NCBI GenBank assembly: GCA_016936855.1
Contig: JAFGXA010000008.1
Span: 1 to 46,128, forward strand
DNA: 46,128 nt
Reading direction: 5' to 3'
DNA from: Gammaproteobacteria bacterium
GTDB taxonomy: Bacteria; Pseudomonadota; Gammaproteobacteria; UBA9339
The notes beneath the pieces are model-generated. The model had not been told where the DNA came from. It ran no database searches and saw nothing but the letters and a program-made list of their open reading frames with translations. The translations under genes were made by a program, and so were the position numbers. Of the stretch, positions 31,817-40,987 are shown piece by piece (position 1 is the stretch's first letter; every line of letters starts with the position of its first letter).

Positions 31817-33544
31817 CTAACAACAACTTACTGTTGAACTAATTTTACCGAGCGGATAATATTTCGCTTCCCACATTACGCTTTTAACAGCAGCATCAAT
31901 ATCAGCTATAGGTTCTGCTACACCATCTTCAATGGCCTGCATTACTACCTTTTTAGCAACGTAGAAGCTTACTTTTTTCACATCATTAATATGCGGCAAC
32001 AACGGTGCGGTTTTATCTTGGCTAACGGGAGAGAATTCGGTTAATGCTTTACAACAAGCCCAAATCATAGTTTTAGTAACGCGAGTGGCTTTAGCTGCAA
32101 TGATACCTAGCCCAAGCCCTGGAAAGGCAAAAGCATTATTGCACTGAGCAATGCGGGTTTCTTTGCCATTAATCATAACTGGACCAAATGGACTACCAGT
32201 TGCAACTACGGCTTTATCATTAGTCCACTTCATTAAATCTTCAGGTTTTGCCTCTGCATTTGATGTCGGATTAGACAATGGAAAAATAATTGGTCGCTCA
32301 CAGTGTTCCAACATGGTTTTTACAACTGTTTCATTAAAAGCATTAGCCACCGTAGATACACCAATTAACACAGTTGGTTTAGCATTACGCACCAAATCTT
32401 CTAGGCTAATAAACTCTTGGTCCGCTACATCCCAATCGGCATACTGGTCTTTAGTTCTAGCATAAGGACGTTGAAAATCTTGCAGAGTATCAAACTCCTG
32501 TTTCAACATGCCACGTCTACCAACCATCCAAATTCGCGACTCAGCCTCTTCTTTAGATAGACCTTCTAACACCATAGCATCAACGATTTGATCTGCAATG
32601 CCAGTAGCTGAAGTACCTGCACCGTGAAAAATAATTCTTTGATCAATAAGCTTTTGATCGGTTGCAACCATGGCAGATAACAATCCTGACAAAGTTACAA
32701 TACCAGTACCTTGCATATCATCATTAAAAGTACACATCTTATCAATATAACGATCTAAGTTTTTACGAGCATTATTTTTGGCAAAATCTTCCCAATGCAA
32801 ATAAATGTTAGGCAATCTTTTGTGAACAGCTTGTACAAATTTATCAATAAAACTGTCATAATCAGCACCTTCAACACGAGGATGTTGCCAACCCAAATAA
32901 CCTGGATCTTTCAACATGCTTTCATTGTTAGTACCAACATCTAACATAATTGGTAATACCCGCATAGGATTAATATCTGCACAAAAAGTATAAACCGCCA
33001 ATTTACCGATACAAATGTTAATACCACCAACTCCCTGATCGCCTATTCCTAAAATACCTTCGGCATCAGTCACTACTATAATATCAATATCATCATTTAA
33101 AACTTCATCTAAAATGGCATCGATTTTGTCTTGCTCAGGATAAGAGATAATAACGCCACGATTAGTTCGATATTCTTGTGAGAATTTTTGGATAGCCTCC
33201 CCAACGGTTGGCGTATAGACCATAGGCATCATCTCTTCAATATGATCCCCCACTACTTTGTAATAAAGTGTTTCATTCGTATTGTGCAATTGATCTAAAT
33301 AAACATATTTAGCAAGTGGTGTCGGTTGCGCTAAAAACTGTTGATAACAACGCTCACCTTGCTCTTCAATAGTTTCAACTTTATGTGGCAATTTACCAAC
33401 CAAATTAAACATTTCACGCTCTTCTTCTGAAAAAGCTGTACCCTTATTTAAAAAATAATTATTCAAAAGATCTTGACCAGTTAAATCAGTTTTTAATTCT
33501 TTAATCGAACCATCACTATTTTTTTCAACAACAATATTTTTCAT
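31817..33544 (-). CDS. maeA: NAD(P)-dependent malic enzyme (MaeA type)
   Basis: A 575-aa enzyme oxidatively decarboxylating malate to pyruvate. Landmarks of the long malic enzyme type are MVYTPTVGEAIQKFS, the VVTDAEGILGIGDQGVGGI region, NDDMQGTGIVTLSGLL, the dinucleotide site IIFHGAGTSATGIADQIV, and FPLSNPTSNAEA. It follows aspA by 6 bp on the same strand, so aspartate-derived fumarate can be turned via malate into pyruvate. The protein ends SSTVSCC, a di-cysteine tail not usual for the family. Confidence 0.96.
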   Translation of the reverse strand: MKNIVVEKNSDGSIKELKTDLTGQDLLNNYFLNKGTAFSEEEREMFNLVGKLPHKVETIEEQGERCYQQFLAQPTPLAKYVYLDQLHNTNETLYYKVVGDHIEEMMPMVYTPTVGEAIQKFSQEYRTNRGVIISYPEQDKIDAILDEVLNDDIDIIVVTDAEGILGIGDQGVGGINICIGKLAVYTFCADINPMRVLPIMLDVGTNNESMLKDPGYLGWQHPRVEGADYDSFIDKFVQAVHKRLPNIYLHWEDFAKNNARKNLDRYIDKMCTFNDDMQGTGIVTLSGLLSAMVATDQKLIDQRIIFHGAGTSATGIADQIVDAMVLEGLSKEEAESRIWMVGRRGMLKQEFDTLQDFQRPYARTKDQYADWDVADQEFISLEDLVRNAKPTVLIGVSTVANAFNETVVKTMLEHCERPIIFPLSNPTSNAEAKPEDLMKWTNDKAVVATGSPFGPVMINGKETRIAQCNNAFAFPGLGLGIIAAKATRVTKTMIWACCKALTEFSPVSQDKTAPLLPHINDVKKVSFYVAKKVVMQAIEDGVAEPIADIDAAVKSVMWEAKYYPLGKISSTVSCC

Positions 33545-33550
33545 TCTTTA

Positions 33551-34990
33551 CTATTCCTCTTCTTGTTTGGCTCTAACTTTTGCCACAATATTAAATTTAG
33601 CGTGCGGCTGCGTCATTGTCTCTGGCGATAAAATAGATTTAATGTCTTTTTCATCGATATACTCAGACTCTTTAATTAATTCGTACACAGTTTTATCACT
33701 TTTCATCGACTGTTTTACAATCTCGGCCACAGCCTCATAACCAAGATATGGAGTAAATGCTGTCAATAATGCAGGCGAACGCAAAACCTCTTTTTTACAA
33801 TGCATAGCATTAGCCGTAATTCCAGCAACACATTTTTCATTTAAAGTATCACAGCCATGACGCAATAAAGTAATAGCATCAAATAAATTATAGAAAATCA
33901 CCGGTTCAAAGGCATTTAGTTGCAACTGCCCAGCCTGCGCTGCTTGCGTTACTACCATGTCATGACCAACAATTTGGAAACAAACCTGATTAACCACTTC
34001 AGGAATTACCGGATTTACTTTACCAGGCATAATCGAAGAACCCGGTTGTACTGCTGGCAAATTAATATCAAAAAAGCCAGTTTTAGGCCCTGATGATAGC
34101 AATCTTAAGTCGTTACAAATTTTGGTGAGTTTGACAGCAATACGTTTTAAAATAGAAGAAAACGTAACAAAGGAACCGGTATCACTGGTTGAGGCAATAA
34201 GATCTGACGCCTCTTCTAGGTGTAGACCGGTAATTTCTGATAGATATTTGCATACCAAACCAGCATAACCAGGCAAAGTATTAATGCCCGTTCCAATCGC
34301 CGTCGCTCCCATGTTGATTTCATGGAACATATGCCCTACTTCTCTAAGACGCACGATATCCTCGGCAAGAATTGAAGCAAACGCGGCAAATTCTTGACCT
34401 AAAGTCATCGGCACCGCATCCTGCAACTGGGTACGTCCCATTTTAATTACATCTTTAAACTCCTCTGCTTTAGCGCGAAAAGCCTCACACAGAGCTTCAA
34501 TACTAGGAATCAAATCTTCCGTCATCCAAACCAAAGCAATTTTGCCAGCCGTCGGATAAACGTCATTGGTCGATTGTGAAAGATTCAAATGATTATTAGG
34601 ATGAATATATCGATATTGGCCTTTTTCTTTGCCAATAATTTCCAAAGCGCGATTACAAATCACTTCGTTAGCATTCATGTTAGCCGAAGTGCCGGCACCA
34701 CCTTGGATCATATCAACCGGAAATTCTTTATAAAATTTGCCTTTGTAAACCTCTTCAGCAGCTTGCATAATAGCCTGAGCAATATCGTCTTCTAAAATAC
34801 CTAGTTCGTGATTGGTTTTAGCCGCCGCCCATTTGATAGCAGCTAAAGCACGGACCATTTTTGGCCGACAAGACATTTTATTGCCTGTGATCTTGAAATT
34901 TTGAATGGCACGGGCTGTTTGAATTCCATAATAAGCCTTAGCTGGAACCTTCATTTTACCAAGGCTGTCGTGTTCTGTTCGGTATTGCAT
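33551..34990 (-). CDS. aspA: Aspartate ammonia-lyase
   Basis: A 479-aa enzyme splitting aspartate into fumarate and ammonia. The superfamily signature GSSIMPGKVNP is complete, with EHDSLGKMKVPAKAYYG at the start and QLQDAVPMTLGQEFAAFA inside. The ATG at 34990 is preferred to a GTG three codons upstream because AGAGGT lies at the right distance before it. A 13-bp inverted repeat sits directly upstream of that ribosome site. Co-transcribed with maeA; together with ald it points to amino acids as carbon source. Confidence 0.96.
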   Translation of the reverse strand: MQYRTEHDSLGKMKVPAKAYYGIQTARAIQNFKITGNKMSCRPKMVRALAAIKWAAAKTNHELGILEDDIAQAIMQAAEEVYKGKFYKEFPVDMIQGGAGTSANMNANEVICNRALEIIGKEKGQYRYIHPNNHLNLSQSTNDVYPTAGKIALVWMTEDLIPSIEALCEAFRAKAEEFKDVIKMGRTQLQDAVPMTLGQEFAAFASILAEDIVRLREVGHMFHEINMGATAIGTGINTLPGYAGLVCKYLSEITGLHLEEASDLIASTSDTGSFVTFSSILKRIAVKLTKICNDLRLLSSGPKTGFFDINLPAVQPGSSIMPGKVNPVIPEVVNQVCFQIVGHDMVVTQAAQAGQLQLNAFEPVIFYNLFDAITLLRHGCDTLNEKCVAGITANAMHCKKEVLRSPALLTAFTPYLGYEAVAEIVKQSMKSDKTVYELIKESEYIDEKDIKSILSPETMTQPHAKFNIVAKVRAKQEEE

Positions 34991-35001
34991 ATCTCTCACC
35001 T

Positions 35002-35041
35002 CTAAAAGCTCTAAAATACCCCCGCATCTTAGAGCTTTTAG
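35002..35041 (-). promoter_or_regulatory. Strong leader hairpin in front of aspA
   Basis: CTAAAAGCTCTAA (35002-35014) and its exact complement (35029-35041) enclose a 14-base loop (GATGCGGGGGTATT in the mRNA). In the aspA mRNA the 3' arm ends in the first bases of the AGAGGT ribosome site. It could be a regulatory leader hairpin or, as DNA, an operator dyad. No GGA CsrA-type site lies in the loop. Confidence 0.55.
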
Positions 35042-35082
35042 AAAGATAACTCAACAGTACTGAACCTAAATTTAGCACAAAC

Positions 35083-35190
35083 TTTTCCACCTCGAAGCGA
35101 TCCCTGTTTGGCAAAATTTTTCCTACCTCGAAGTCATCCCCAGCACCTGGTTTATTATCACCAAAGTCATCACCCTACTTGATCGGGTGA
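35083..35190. repeat. REP-like intergenic repeats and palindrome
   Basis: Two imperfect copies of TTTTCCTACCTCGAAGTCAT (from about 35083 and 35117) and a third partial one (CACCAAAGTCATCACCC, 35159-35175) are followed by the dyad TCACCC...GGGTGA (35170-35190). GC content is higher than the surroundings. The pattern is like intergenic palindromic repeats of obligate intracellular bacteria. Some of it may also serve as terminator of the phosphatase gene. Confidence 0.5.
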
Positions 35191-35215
35191 CCTCCATAAA
35201 CTTGCTCGGTTAGCA

Positions 35216-37501
35216 TTAGCGCATTGACAATGCATTGCCTCCTTCGCTCGCAAGCGCATCAACCAATGACACACCATCATCCAGCTTCTCAGCCAACATT
35301 GGCGTCATCATAGCATCAAGGTTAAAGGCAACAGTTATCTTACTCGCACCATCACCACCATCAAATTCGCCACCAAAAGCTTTACCACCATGACAATCTG
35401 CGCCAATAGTATAAGCATTTATTTCAGAAACCAACCCTGCCCCACCGCGAAAAAAACCGCTAATCATTGACCCACCTATGCCAGAGTTAAGCATACACCT
35501 TCCCGTGTGTCCATGAGTAGTAAAAACAGCGCTAGCTTTATCGTTTAAACGAGGCTGCAATTTCTCACTAATATCACCCATGCCTCTCCTCTGAAGAGAA
35601 TCAGCCCATAACATATCGGGGGCATCTGTTTTCTTGCCCCAACCAACATCATTTCCAACTAAAATTTCCGGTTTGCTTTCTGCAGCTTTTACTATGAGTC
35701 GAGAAAGTTGTTCTAATGCTCTAGGCATATTAACGACTAATTGACTAAAAGAACTTGCTTTGTTATGCATATCAATCAATATTTTCATCGAATCATCTGC
35801 TAGATCTTTCCCACGAACCCCTTTGAGGAGCTCTGTTATACTATCACTTATAGCTACACCATCATCGCATTCACTCGTACTATCTTCTCGATTATATGCA
35901 AGCGTGTCAGACGTTTCGCTCTCGGAAGCATTTTCATCCTCGGAAGCATTTTCATCATCTAAAACTACGGAGACCGTTTCTCTCTTGGAAGCAGCATCAT
36001 CATCTACAGTGGGTGAGTAAGAAATTATTTTGGCTCTTTCCAAAAGGCTAATAAATGCGTCCGTATCAGAGGCTGCGTGCATATGCTGTAATTCATATAT
36101 AGCATTACCTTCTTCACATACTGCAACATCTCTTCGTAAAAATGCAAAGTGATCCAGCATAAAATCATATAAGCTGTCTACCAGTTCATCACGCTCATCA
36201 ACCGGCATATCAAACAACGCTCTTAAAAAATTAACCAAAGATGGTTTAAATTGATTTGTAAGTGCGCCCTCATAACGAAAATATTCAGCTCTCTCTAAAA
36301 TCTCCTCTCCTTTAAAAGTTCTCAACTTCATCAAACATAACAATAATTCAACATCATGATTACCATATACCCCTATAATTTTTTCTCTTATACCTGGAGT
36401 CATAAGAACCATGCTATTCCACAAATCATTAAATACTCCAAATGCTTCATCATCTTCTTGCCCTCTTCCATCGGCAAAAACGTCCCCATGCAGCACAAGC
36501 TCATGCTCGCATCCAGGAACAACAGCGCTCTGCAAAATTTCACGCGCTTCTCTAATAAGCTCAGCATTAATAGAAATCCCTTTTGCTTTGAATAATCTAA
36601 TTAATTTTGATCGCAGGTTCTCGTTAAACGCAAGACTAATGCTCTCATTTAGATACTCAGGATCTTGTGCGAAAATCTCGACAATCTTTGGAGCCAAATC
36701 AGATACCATAGACGGCACAATGTCTTCTTGAACTTCAATGTCATGCTCTTCCAAAAAAGCTATTATTTTATTGCGCAACATCGTCTCAATTTCAGCTTGC
36801 TCTACAACAACCGGAGCTTTTTTAGGAGATCTTTTTAGATTACTTGCAAAAGATCCGAAATCTTTTTCTGTTATAAACACACCTTGCTGTTCCAGTAAAC
36901 TTTTTATTCTATCAAATGAGACTTCTATAGCACTGTCAATTTTAGCGGCTTTCTTTTCCTCAAAAAATTTTTCCAGAGCATTGCACAAACCATCAGTAAA
37001 ACCATCCACCTTATCATGAACAGCCGTAGGCTTTGTTTTGAAAATATTAACCAAACGATTATATTGCCCTTGCTCTAAGCGAATAAATCCAAAACGTTGC
37101 AAATAATTTATTAGCAGCAAAGGATTCCCGTGTGTATCAGGAACTGTGAAGCGGGTTCTGGAAAATGGAGCATCTATTGGTTCAGCAAGAGTGTGATCCG
37201 CAGCTTCAGGATCTGATACAGATTTAAAATTAAATGGTACGGATAAAGATTTTGCAACACCAGATATTTCAAAAGACTCAACCGACTTGGCTTTAATTAC
37301 AGAAACCGGCGCTTCAGACAAAGACTCAGTTTCAGAAGCATTGCCTTCACCCGAAGGATCCGAAACAACCTCACCGGCCCTAGAGCCAAGCACACCGCTT
37401 ACTAAACCGGGATTAGTTAAAAACATCCCTTGCCCCCCTAACCACGAGCCTCTTCCCCGCGTAGTATTCATTCCTGTTAATTCAGTCGGCTGTTTACTCA
37501 T
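35216..37501 (-). CDS. Calcineurin-like (PPP-type) metallophosphatase, large effector-like protein
   Basis: 761 aa from the ATG at 37501, chosen because GGAGG lies 5 bases upstream. The metallophosphoesterase motifs are in order: DTHGN (Asp122, His124), GDVFADGRG (339-347), GNHDVE (380-385), an Asn-Asp pair at LVGNDVGWG, and HGHTG (663-667). The spelling GDxxxxRG/GNHD is that of protein Ser/Thr phosphatases and ApaH-like enzymes. About 215 residues, mostly helical, separate motifs 1 and 2, where ~30 is usual. An acidic Ser/Glu linker (500-560), including an 18-bp tandem repeat coding DENASE twice, splits the later part. Legionella has phosphatase effectors of this superfamily (WipA/WipB); a similar role is possible, not shown. 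Confidence 0.75.
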   Translation of the reverse strand: MSKQPTELTGMNTTRGRGSWLGGQGMFLTNPGLVSGVLGSRAGEVVSDPSGEGNASETESLSEAPVSVIKAKSVESFEISGVAKSLSVPFNFKSVSDPEAADHTLAEPIDAPFSRTRFTVPDTHGNPLLLINYLQRFGFIRLEQGQYNRLVNIFKTKPTAVHDKVDGFTDGLCNALEKFFEEKKAAKIDSAIEVSFDRIKSLLEQQGVFITEKDFGSFASNLKRSPKKAPVVVEQAEIETMLRNKIIAFLEEHDIEVQEDIVPSMVSDLAPKIVEIFAQDPEYLNESISLAFNENLRSKLIRLFKAKGISINAELIREAREILQSAVVPGCEHELVLHGDVFADGRGQEDDEAFGVFNDLWNSMVLMTPGIREKIIGVYGNHDVELLLCLMKLRTFKGEEILERAEYFRYEGALTNQFKPSLVNFLRALFDMPVDERDELVDSLYDFMLDHFAFLRRDVAVCEEGNAIYELQHMHAASDTDAFISLLERAKIISYSPTVDDDAASKRETVSVVLDDENASEDENASESETSDTLAYNREDSTSECDDGVAISDSITELLKGVRGKDLADDSMKILIDMHNKASSFSQLVVNMPRALEQLSRLIVKAAESKPEILVGNDVGWGKKTDAPDMLWADSLQRRGMGDISEKLQPRLNDKASAVFTTHGHTGRCMLNSGIGGSMISGFFRGGAGLVSEINAYTIGADCHGGKAFGGEFDGGDGASKITVAFNLDAMMTPMLAEKLDDGVSLVDALASEGGNALSMR
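35921..35956 (-). repeat. 18-bp tandem repeat in the phosphatase gene
   Basis: Two exact copies of CTCGGAAGCATTTTCATC; in frame, coding the acidic linker DENASEDENASE. Confidence 0.85.
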
Positions 37502-37701
37502 CATTACCTCCAAGTTAAAGTTATTAAGTCTAATAATAATTACTCGATATATTATTTATTATCCCAAGTAAATTTGAATCTAAATAATAAGCAAGTAACT
37601 ACAAACCCCTCTAATCAAACCGCAATAATCCCTGTCACTAATGCAACTTATGCAATCTTTATATCATTACAGCACTAATACCGTCAACCAGAATCCGGTA
37701 C

Positions 37702-37730
37702 TTGACTTTTGATGGGTGGAGCAGGATGAT
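37702..37730 (+). promoter_or_regulatory. Possible promoter of the beta-barrel protein gene
   Basis: TTGACT (37702-37707) and GATGAT (37725-37730) at 17 bp. The -35 box is good, the -10 weak. The rest of 37514-37761 shows nothing else that I can name. Confidence 0.3.
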
Positions 37731-37761
37731 TTTGTTTAATTTCAACTCAAAGGAGATACGC

Positions 37762-38412
37762 GTGAACATCAAAACTTTTATGGGATTATCATTGGCAGTT
37801 TTGCCATGTGTGGCAATGGCTTATAGCAATCAAAATGAACAAAGTTATAGAACTAGTGCTTATATTGGTGCACAAGCAAGTTACTTAATCACTAAAGACA
37901 AAGCGGCATTTGCCAATACAAATAAAAAAAATACAAGGCATGATGCGGTGTTTTCCGGTTTTATCGGTTATGGGAAAGTAACAAATGATAATAATTTACC
38001 ATATTTAGGTGTAGAACTCGGCTATCAACATCGTGACAAATACAATGGTGGATCCAATATCGGTGAAGGAAACCTAAATGGTCGTTTTATAAATGCCGAT
38101 TGGGCTGTAAGTGCTGATATTTTGCCAGGACTTTTCTATGATGATGCCCATACTTTGTTGATTTATGGCCGAGCTGGTTTAGAAAGAGATCACTTTAAAC
38201 TCACAGGTGCCGGCAATAATATGAGTAAGAATAAGTTGATGTATAGACTTGGTGTTGGCTTAGAGCAACAGTTATTACGTAATTTTTATCTACGTTTAGA
38301 TTATACTTTGTCCCTTGCTAGCAATGCGATTACATTCAACCAAGCCGGAACCCAATACTCAAGCAAACCAATGTTTAACGCGATAGGTTTAGGGCTTAGC
38401 TATAGATTCTAG
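37762..38412 (+). CDS. Outer membrane beta-barrel protein (OmpA/porin-like fold)
   Basis: 216 aa starting with GTG at 37762 after an AAAGGAG ribosome site. The signal peptide is VNIKTFMGLSLAVLPCVAMA, cleaved before YSNQN. The mature part alternates aromatic and polar residues as in an eight-stranded barrel (AYIGAQASYLI, AVFSGFIGYGKV, LGVELGYQHRD, YRLGVGLEQQL, FYLRLDYTLSL) and ends in Phe (IGLGLSYRF), the usual outer-membrane insertion signal. Function unknown: adhesin, small porin or surface antigen. Its stop codon TAG overlaps that of the convergent uvrC (CTAG at 38409-38412). Confidence 0.85.
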   Translation: MNIKTFMGLSLAVLPCVAMAYSNQNEQSYRTSAYIGAQASYLITKDKAAFANTNKKNTRHDAVFSGFIGYGKVTNDNNLPYLGVELGYQHRDKYNGGSNIGEGNLNGRFINADWAVSADILPGLFYDDAHTLLIYGRAGLERDHFKLTGAGNNMSKNKLMYRLGVGLEQQLLRNFYLRLDYTLSLASNAITFNQAGTQYSSKPMFNAIGLGLSYRF

Positions 38413-40277
38413 TCCCGCAAAAACTCAACAATTTTATTAGCAAGTGCAGCTGAAACACCATCAACTTTAGCGATTTCTTCTGCACTTGCTCGGGATAATT
38501 TTTGTACACTGCCAAAATGATCAAGTAATAAACGGTAACGTTTTTTACCAATACCGGGAATTTCTTCTAATTTAGAACGCAAAAACACTTTATCTCTTTT
38601 ATTACGCTGTTTAGTAATAGCAAAGCGATGAGCTTCATCACGAATTAATTGCAATAAATGCAAAAGATCGGAGTCTTCGTTCAATTTAACTGCACCACTA
38701 AATCGATTGCTAAATAAAACTTCAAATCCAGCTTTACGCTCAGCACCTTTTGCTATTGCTAAAATAGGAATATTTTCAAAAAGATCATTAGCAATATTTA
38801 GCTGCCCCTTACCACCATCAACTATAATCACGTCTGGAAAAATATTATTTGAATAACGTCGAGCCAAAGCTTCTTTTAAGGCAGCATAATCATCGGATTT
38901 TTTGGCTATTTTAATATTAAAAATTCTATACTCATTACCTTGCATAGTATTTTCTTTAAAAACCACACAACTTGCCACTGTGTGTTCACCATAACTATGA
39001 CTTACATCGAAGCACTCTATATATTTAGGTTTAGCGTCTAACTGCAAAAGTTTCTGCAATTCACCTAAAACTTGCTGATAATTTTTGCTTTTGCCTTTTA
39101 ACGTTATTAGTTTTTCTTCAGCATTTTTATGGGCTAAATCCAGCATCTTTTTGGCGTCACCACGTTGTGGAACTTTTATTGATATTTTTTTAGATCCTCG
39201 TCTTCCGCCTTCGCTGTGCTTCGCCGAGACAAATCGCGAGAATGACGCGCTAGAAACCGCGGAAACAGCTCTAACATCAACCGTAAAGCCAGATAAGAAT
39301 TCTTCCAAATATCCAACGTCATTCAATTTAAGATTAACATAGATAATGCGCGGTAAATCTTCTACCGATTTTTCTCGATAATAATCAGCGACAAAATTCG
39401 TTAAAATTTCCTCATCGCTCGCTAAACTTTGCTGTTGCTTATGAAAACTATAACTTGCCAATAAATTTTGTGAGCGAATTTTTAATAACTCAATAACAAC
39501 CAAATCAGAATCTCTTAACAAGGCTATCACATCAGCATCAACCTTAAAACCAACCACCACTTGCTTTTCTAAAACCGACGTTAAATATACTATTTTATCA
39601 CGTAAATTAGCTGCCTTCTCATAATCTTGCTCCTTGGCAGCAATCGTCATTTCTCTCTTTAAACTAGCAAGCAAAACCTTATTGTTTCCTAACAAAAAAT
39701 CTCTTGCTAATTGAACATCAGCAGCATAATTTTCTTTACTTATAAATTTAACACATGGCGCTGAACAAGATTTAGTTTGATAATACACACATGGCCTGGA
39801 ACGATTTTTAAAGCTTACATTGCTACAACTGCGCAAACGAAATAATTTTTGCAGAAAATACACGGCTTCTTTGGCGCTATGCGCACTTGGATATGGACCA
39901 AAATATTCGCCTTTAAGTTTTTTCTTGCCACGATAAATTAACAAACGGGGATAATCCTCATCCGTTAAAACAATATAGGGATAACTTTTATCATCCTTAA
40001 ATATTATATTATACTTTGGTTGTAATGTTTTTATTAGAGTATTTTCTAGCAGCAGCGCTTCTCTTTCATTAGAAGTAACAATTATTTTTATATCAGCAAT
40101 CTTTTCAACTAAAGCATAAGTTTTAGCGCTAATTTGGTTTTGACGAAAATAAGAAGAAACCCTTTTCTTTAAATTCTTTGCCTTACCAACATAGATAATA
40201 TTTCCATTATTATCTAACATTTGGTATACGCCAGGCTTGTTCGGAAGTGTTTTTAAAATATTTAAAACATCAGACAT
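38409..40277 (-). CDS. uvrC: Excinuclease ABC subunit C
   Basis: A 622-aa nuclease making both cuts in nucleotide excision repair with UvrA and UvrB. N-terminal GIY-YIG domain (PNKPGVYQMLDNNGNIIYVG), UVR motif in the middle (EQDYEKAANLRDKI), RNase H-like C-terminal nuclease (IIVDGGKGQLN) and tandem helix-hairpin-helix end (IPGIGKKRYRLLLDHFGS). Residues ~336-363 (AVSSASFSRFVSAKHSEGG and on) form an insertion absent from usual UvrC, coded by GC-rich sequence. It overlaps gacA by 8 bp, the conserved uvrY-uvrC arrangement of gammaproteobacteria. Confidence 0.96.
   Translation of the reverse strand: MSDVLNILKTLPNKPGVYQMLDNNGNIIYVGKAKNLKKRVSSYFRQNQISAKTYALVEKIADIKIIVTSNEREALLLENTLIKTLQPKYNIIFKDDKSYPYIVLTDEDYPRLLIYRGKKKLKGEYFGPYPSAHSAKEAVYFLQKLFRLRSCSNVSFKNRSRPCVYYQTKSCSAPCVKFISKENYAADVQLARDFLLGNNKVLLASLKREMTIAAKEQDYEKAANLRDKIVYLTSVLEKQVVVGFKVDADVIALLRDSDLVVIELLKIRSQNLLASYSFHKQQQSLASDEEILTNFVADYYREKSVEDLPRIIYVNLKLNDVGYLEEFLSGFTVDVRAVSAVSSASFSRFVSAKHSEGGRRGSKKISIKVPQRGDAKKMLDLAHKNAEEKLITLKGKSKNYQQVLGELQKLLQLDAKPKYIECFDVSHSYGEHTVASCVVFKENTMQGNEYRIFNIKIAKKSDDYAALKEALARRYSNNIFPDVIIVDGGKGQLNIANDLFENIPILAIAKGAERKAGFEVLFSNRFSGAVKLNEDSDLLHLLQLIRDEAHRFAITKQRNKRDKVFLRSKLEEIPGIGKKRYRLLLDHFGSVQKLSRASAEEIAKVDGVSAALANKIVEFLRD
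39193..39252. repeat. GC-rich palindromic-type element inserted in frame in uvrC
   Basis: A ~60-bp block far richer in GC than its surroundings, reading GTCATTCTCGCG...GGCGGAAGACGAGGATC on the minus strand, which is similar to the widespread GTCATTCCCGCG...GCGGGAATCC repeats. It codes the extra residues 342-362 of UvrC without breaking the frame, like Rickettsia palindromic elements inside proteins. Confidence 0.5.
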
Positions 40278-40914
40278 TAATCAAACCGTACTGCATTGCA
40301 AGCTTTAATAATTCTACATTATTTTTTATTTTTAATTTATTAAAAATTCTATGGCGATAAGTACTAATTGTCTTAACACTTAAACTGAAACGTTCGGCAA
40401 TATCCTTAGTGCGACATCCATCAGCGATCAACATAAGAACCTGTAACTCTCGACTAGATAGCAAATCAAGCGGGGATTCTTCAACATCAAACTTACGCAT
40501 TACCAATTTCTTCGCAAGATCAGCACTAACATAATGCCCACCCAAAATGACGTTATCAATAGCTTCAATTAATTCATCTATAGTCACATCTTTAGTCAGA
40601 TAACCCACAGCTCCGATATCTAATAATTTATCCGGGCAAAGATTATCTCGATTAGATGCCATGATTATAATTTTAATATCTTTACAAAAACGCAAAATAC
40701 GCTTTGTAGCCTCTAAAGAACCAATACCCGGCATTACAAGATCCATTAGCACCACATCTGGCTGTAAATCTTTTGTCATTTGCAGCGCTGTTTCTCCATC
40801 ATGGGCTTGACCCACAATTTTAATATTTTTAACATCAGATAAAAGACGACTAATTCCGTGTCTAATCAATTGATGGTCATCGACCACCATAACCTTGATA
40901 ACGTTTTTGGTCAT
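40270..40914 (-). CDS. gacA: Two-component response regulator GacA/UvrY/LetA
   Basis: A 214-aa NarL-type response regulator. Receiver domain: acidic pocket Asp12/Asp13, phosphorylation site Asp58 (VVLMDLVMPG), Lys in GYLTKDV. C-terminal LuxR-type helix-turn-helix: LLSSRELQVLMLIADGCRTKDIAERF, LSVKTISTYRHRIFNKL. The ATG at 40914 has GGAGG upstream and gives the family's normal length; a longer frame from 41007 is unlikely. In relatives it is activated by the GacS/BarA/LetS kinase and drives small RNAs that sequester CsrA, switching between growth and transmission states. The link to the damaged csrA in this window is noteworthy. Overlaps uvrC by 8 bp. Confidence 0.94.
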   Translation of the reverse strand: MTKNVIKVMVVDDHQLIRHGISRLLSDVKNIKIVGQAHDGETALQMTKDLQPDVVLMDLVMPGIGSLEATKRILRFCKDIKIIIMASNRDNLCPDKLLDIGAVGYLTKDVTIDELIEAIDNVILGGHYVSADLAKKLVMRKFDVEESPLDLLSSRELQVLMLIADGCRTKDIAERFSLSVKTISTYRHRIFNKLKIKNNVELLKLAMQYGLINV

Positions 40915-40987
40915 GACTTTTGCCTCCATTTCAAACCAATTCCATGATACCACAAATCCTAACTTACGCGATCTTTTGAAAAAACGA

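Noticed and set aside
35170-35190. Intrinsic terminator of the phosphatase gene
   Set aside because: The TCACCC/GGGTGA dyad has no following T-run on the minus strand; treated as part of a REP-like repeat.
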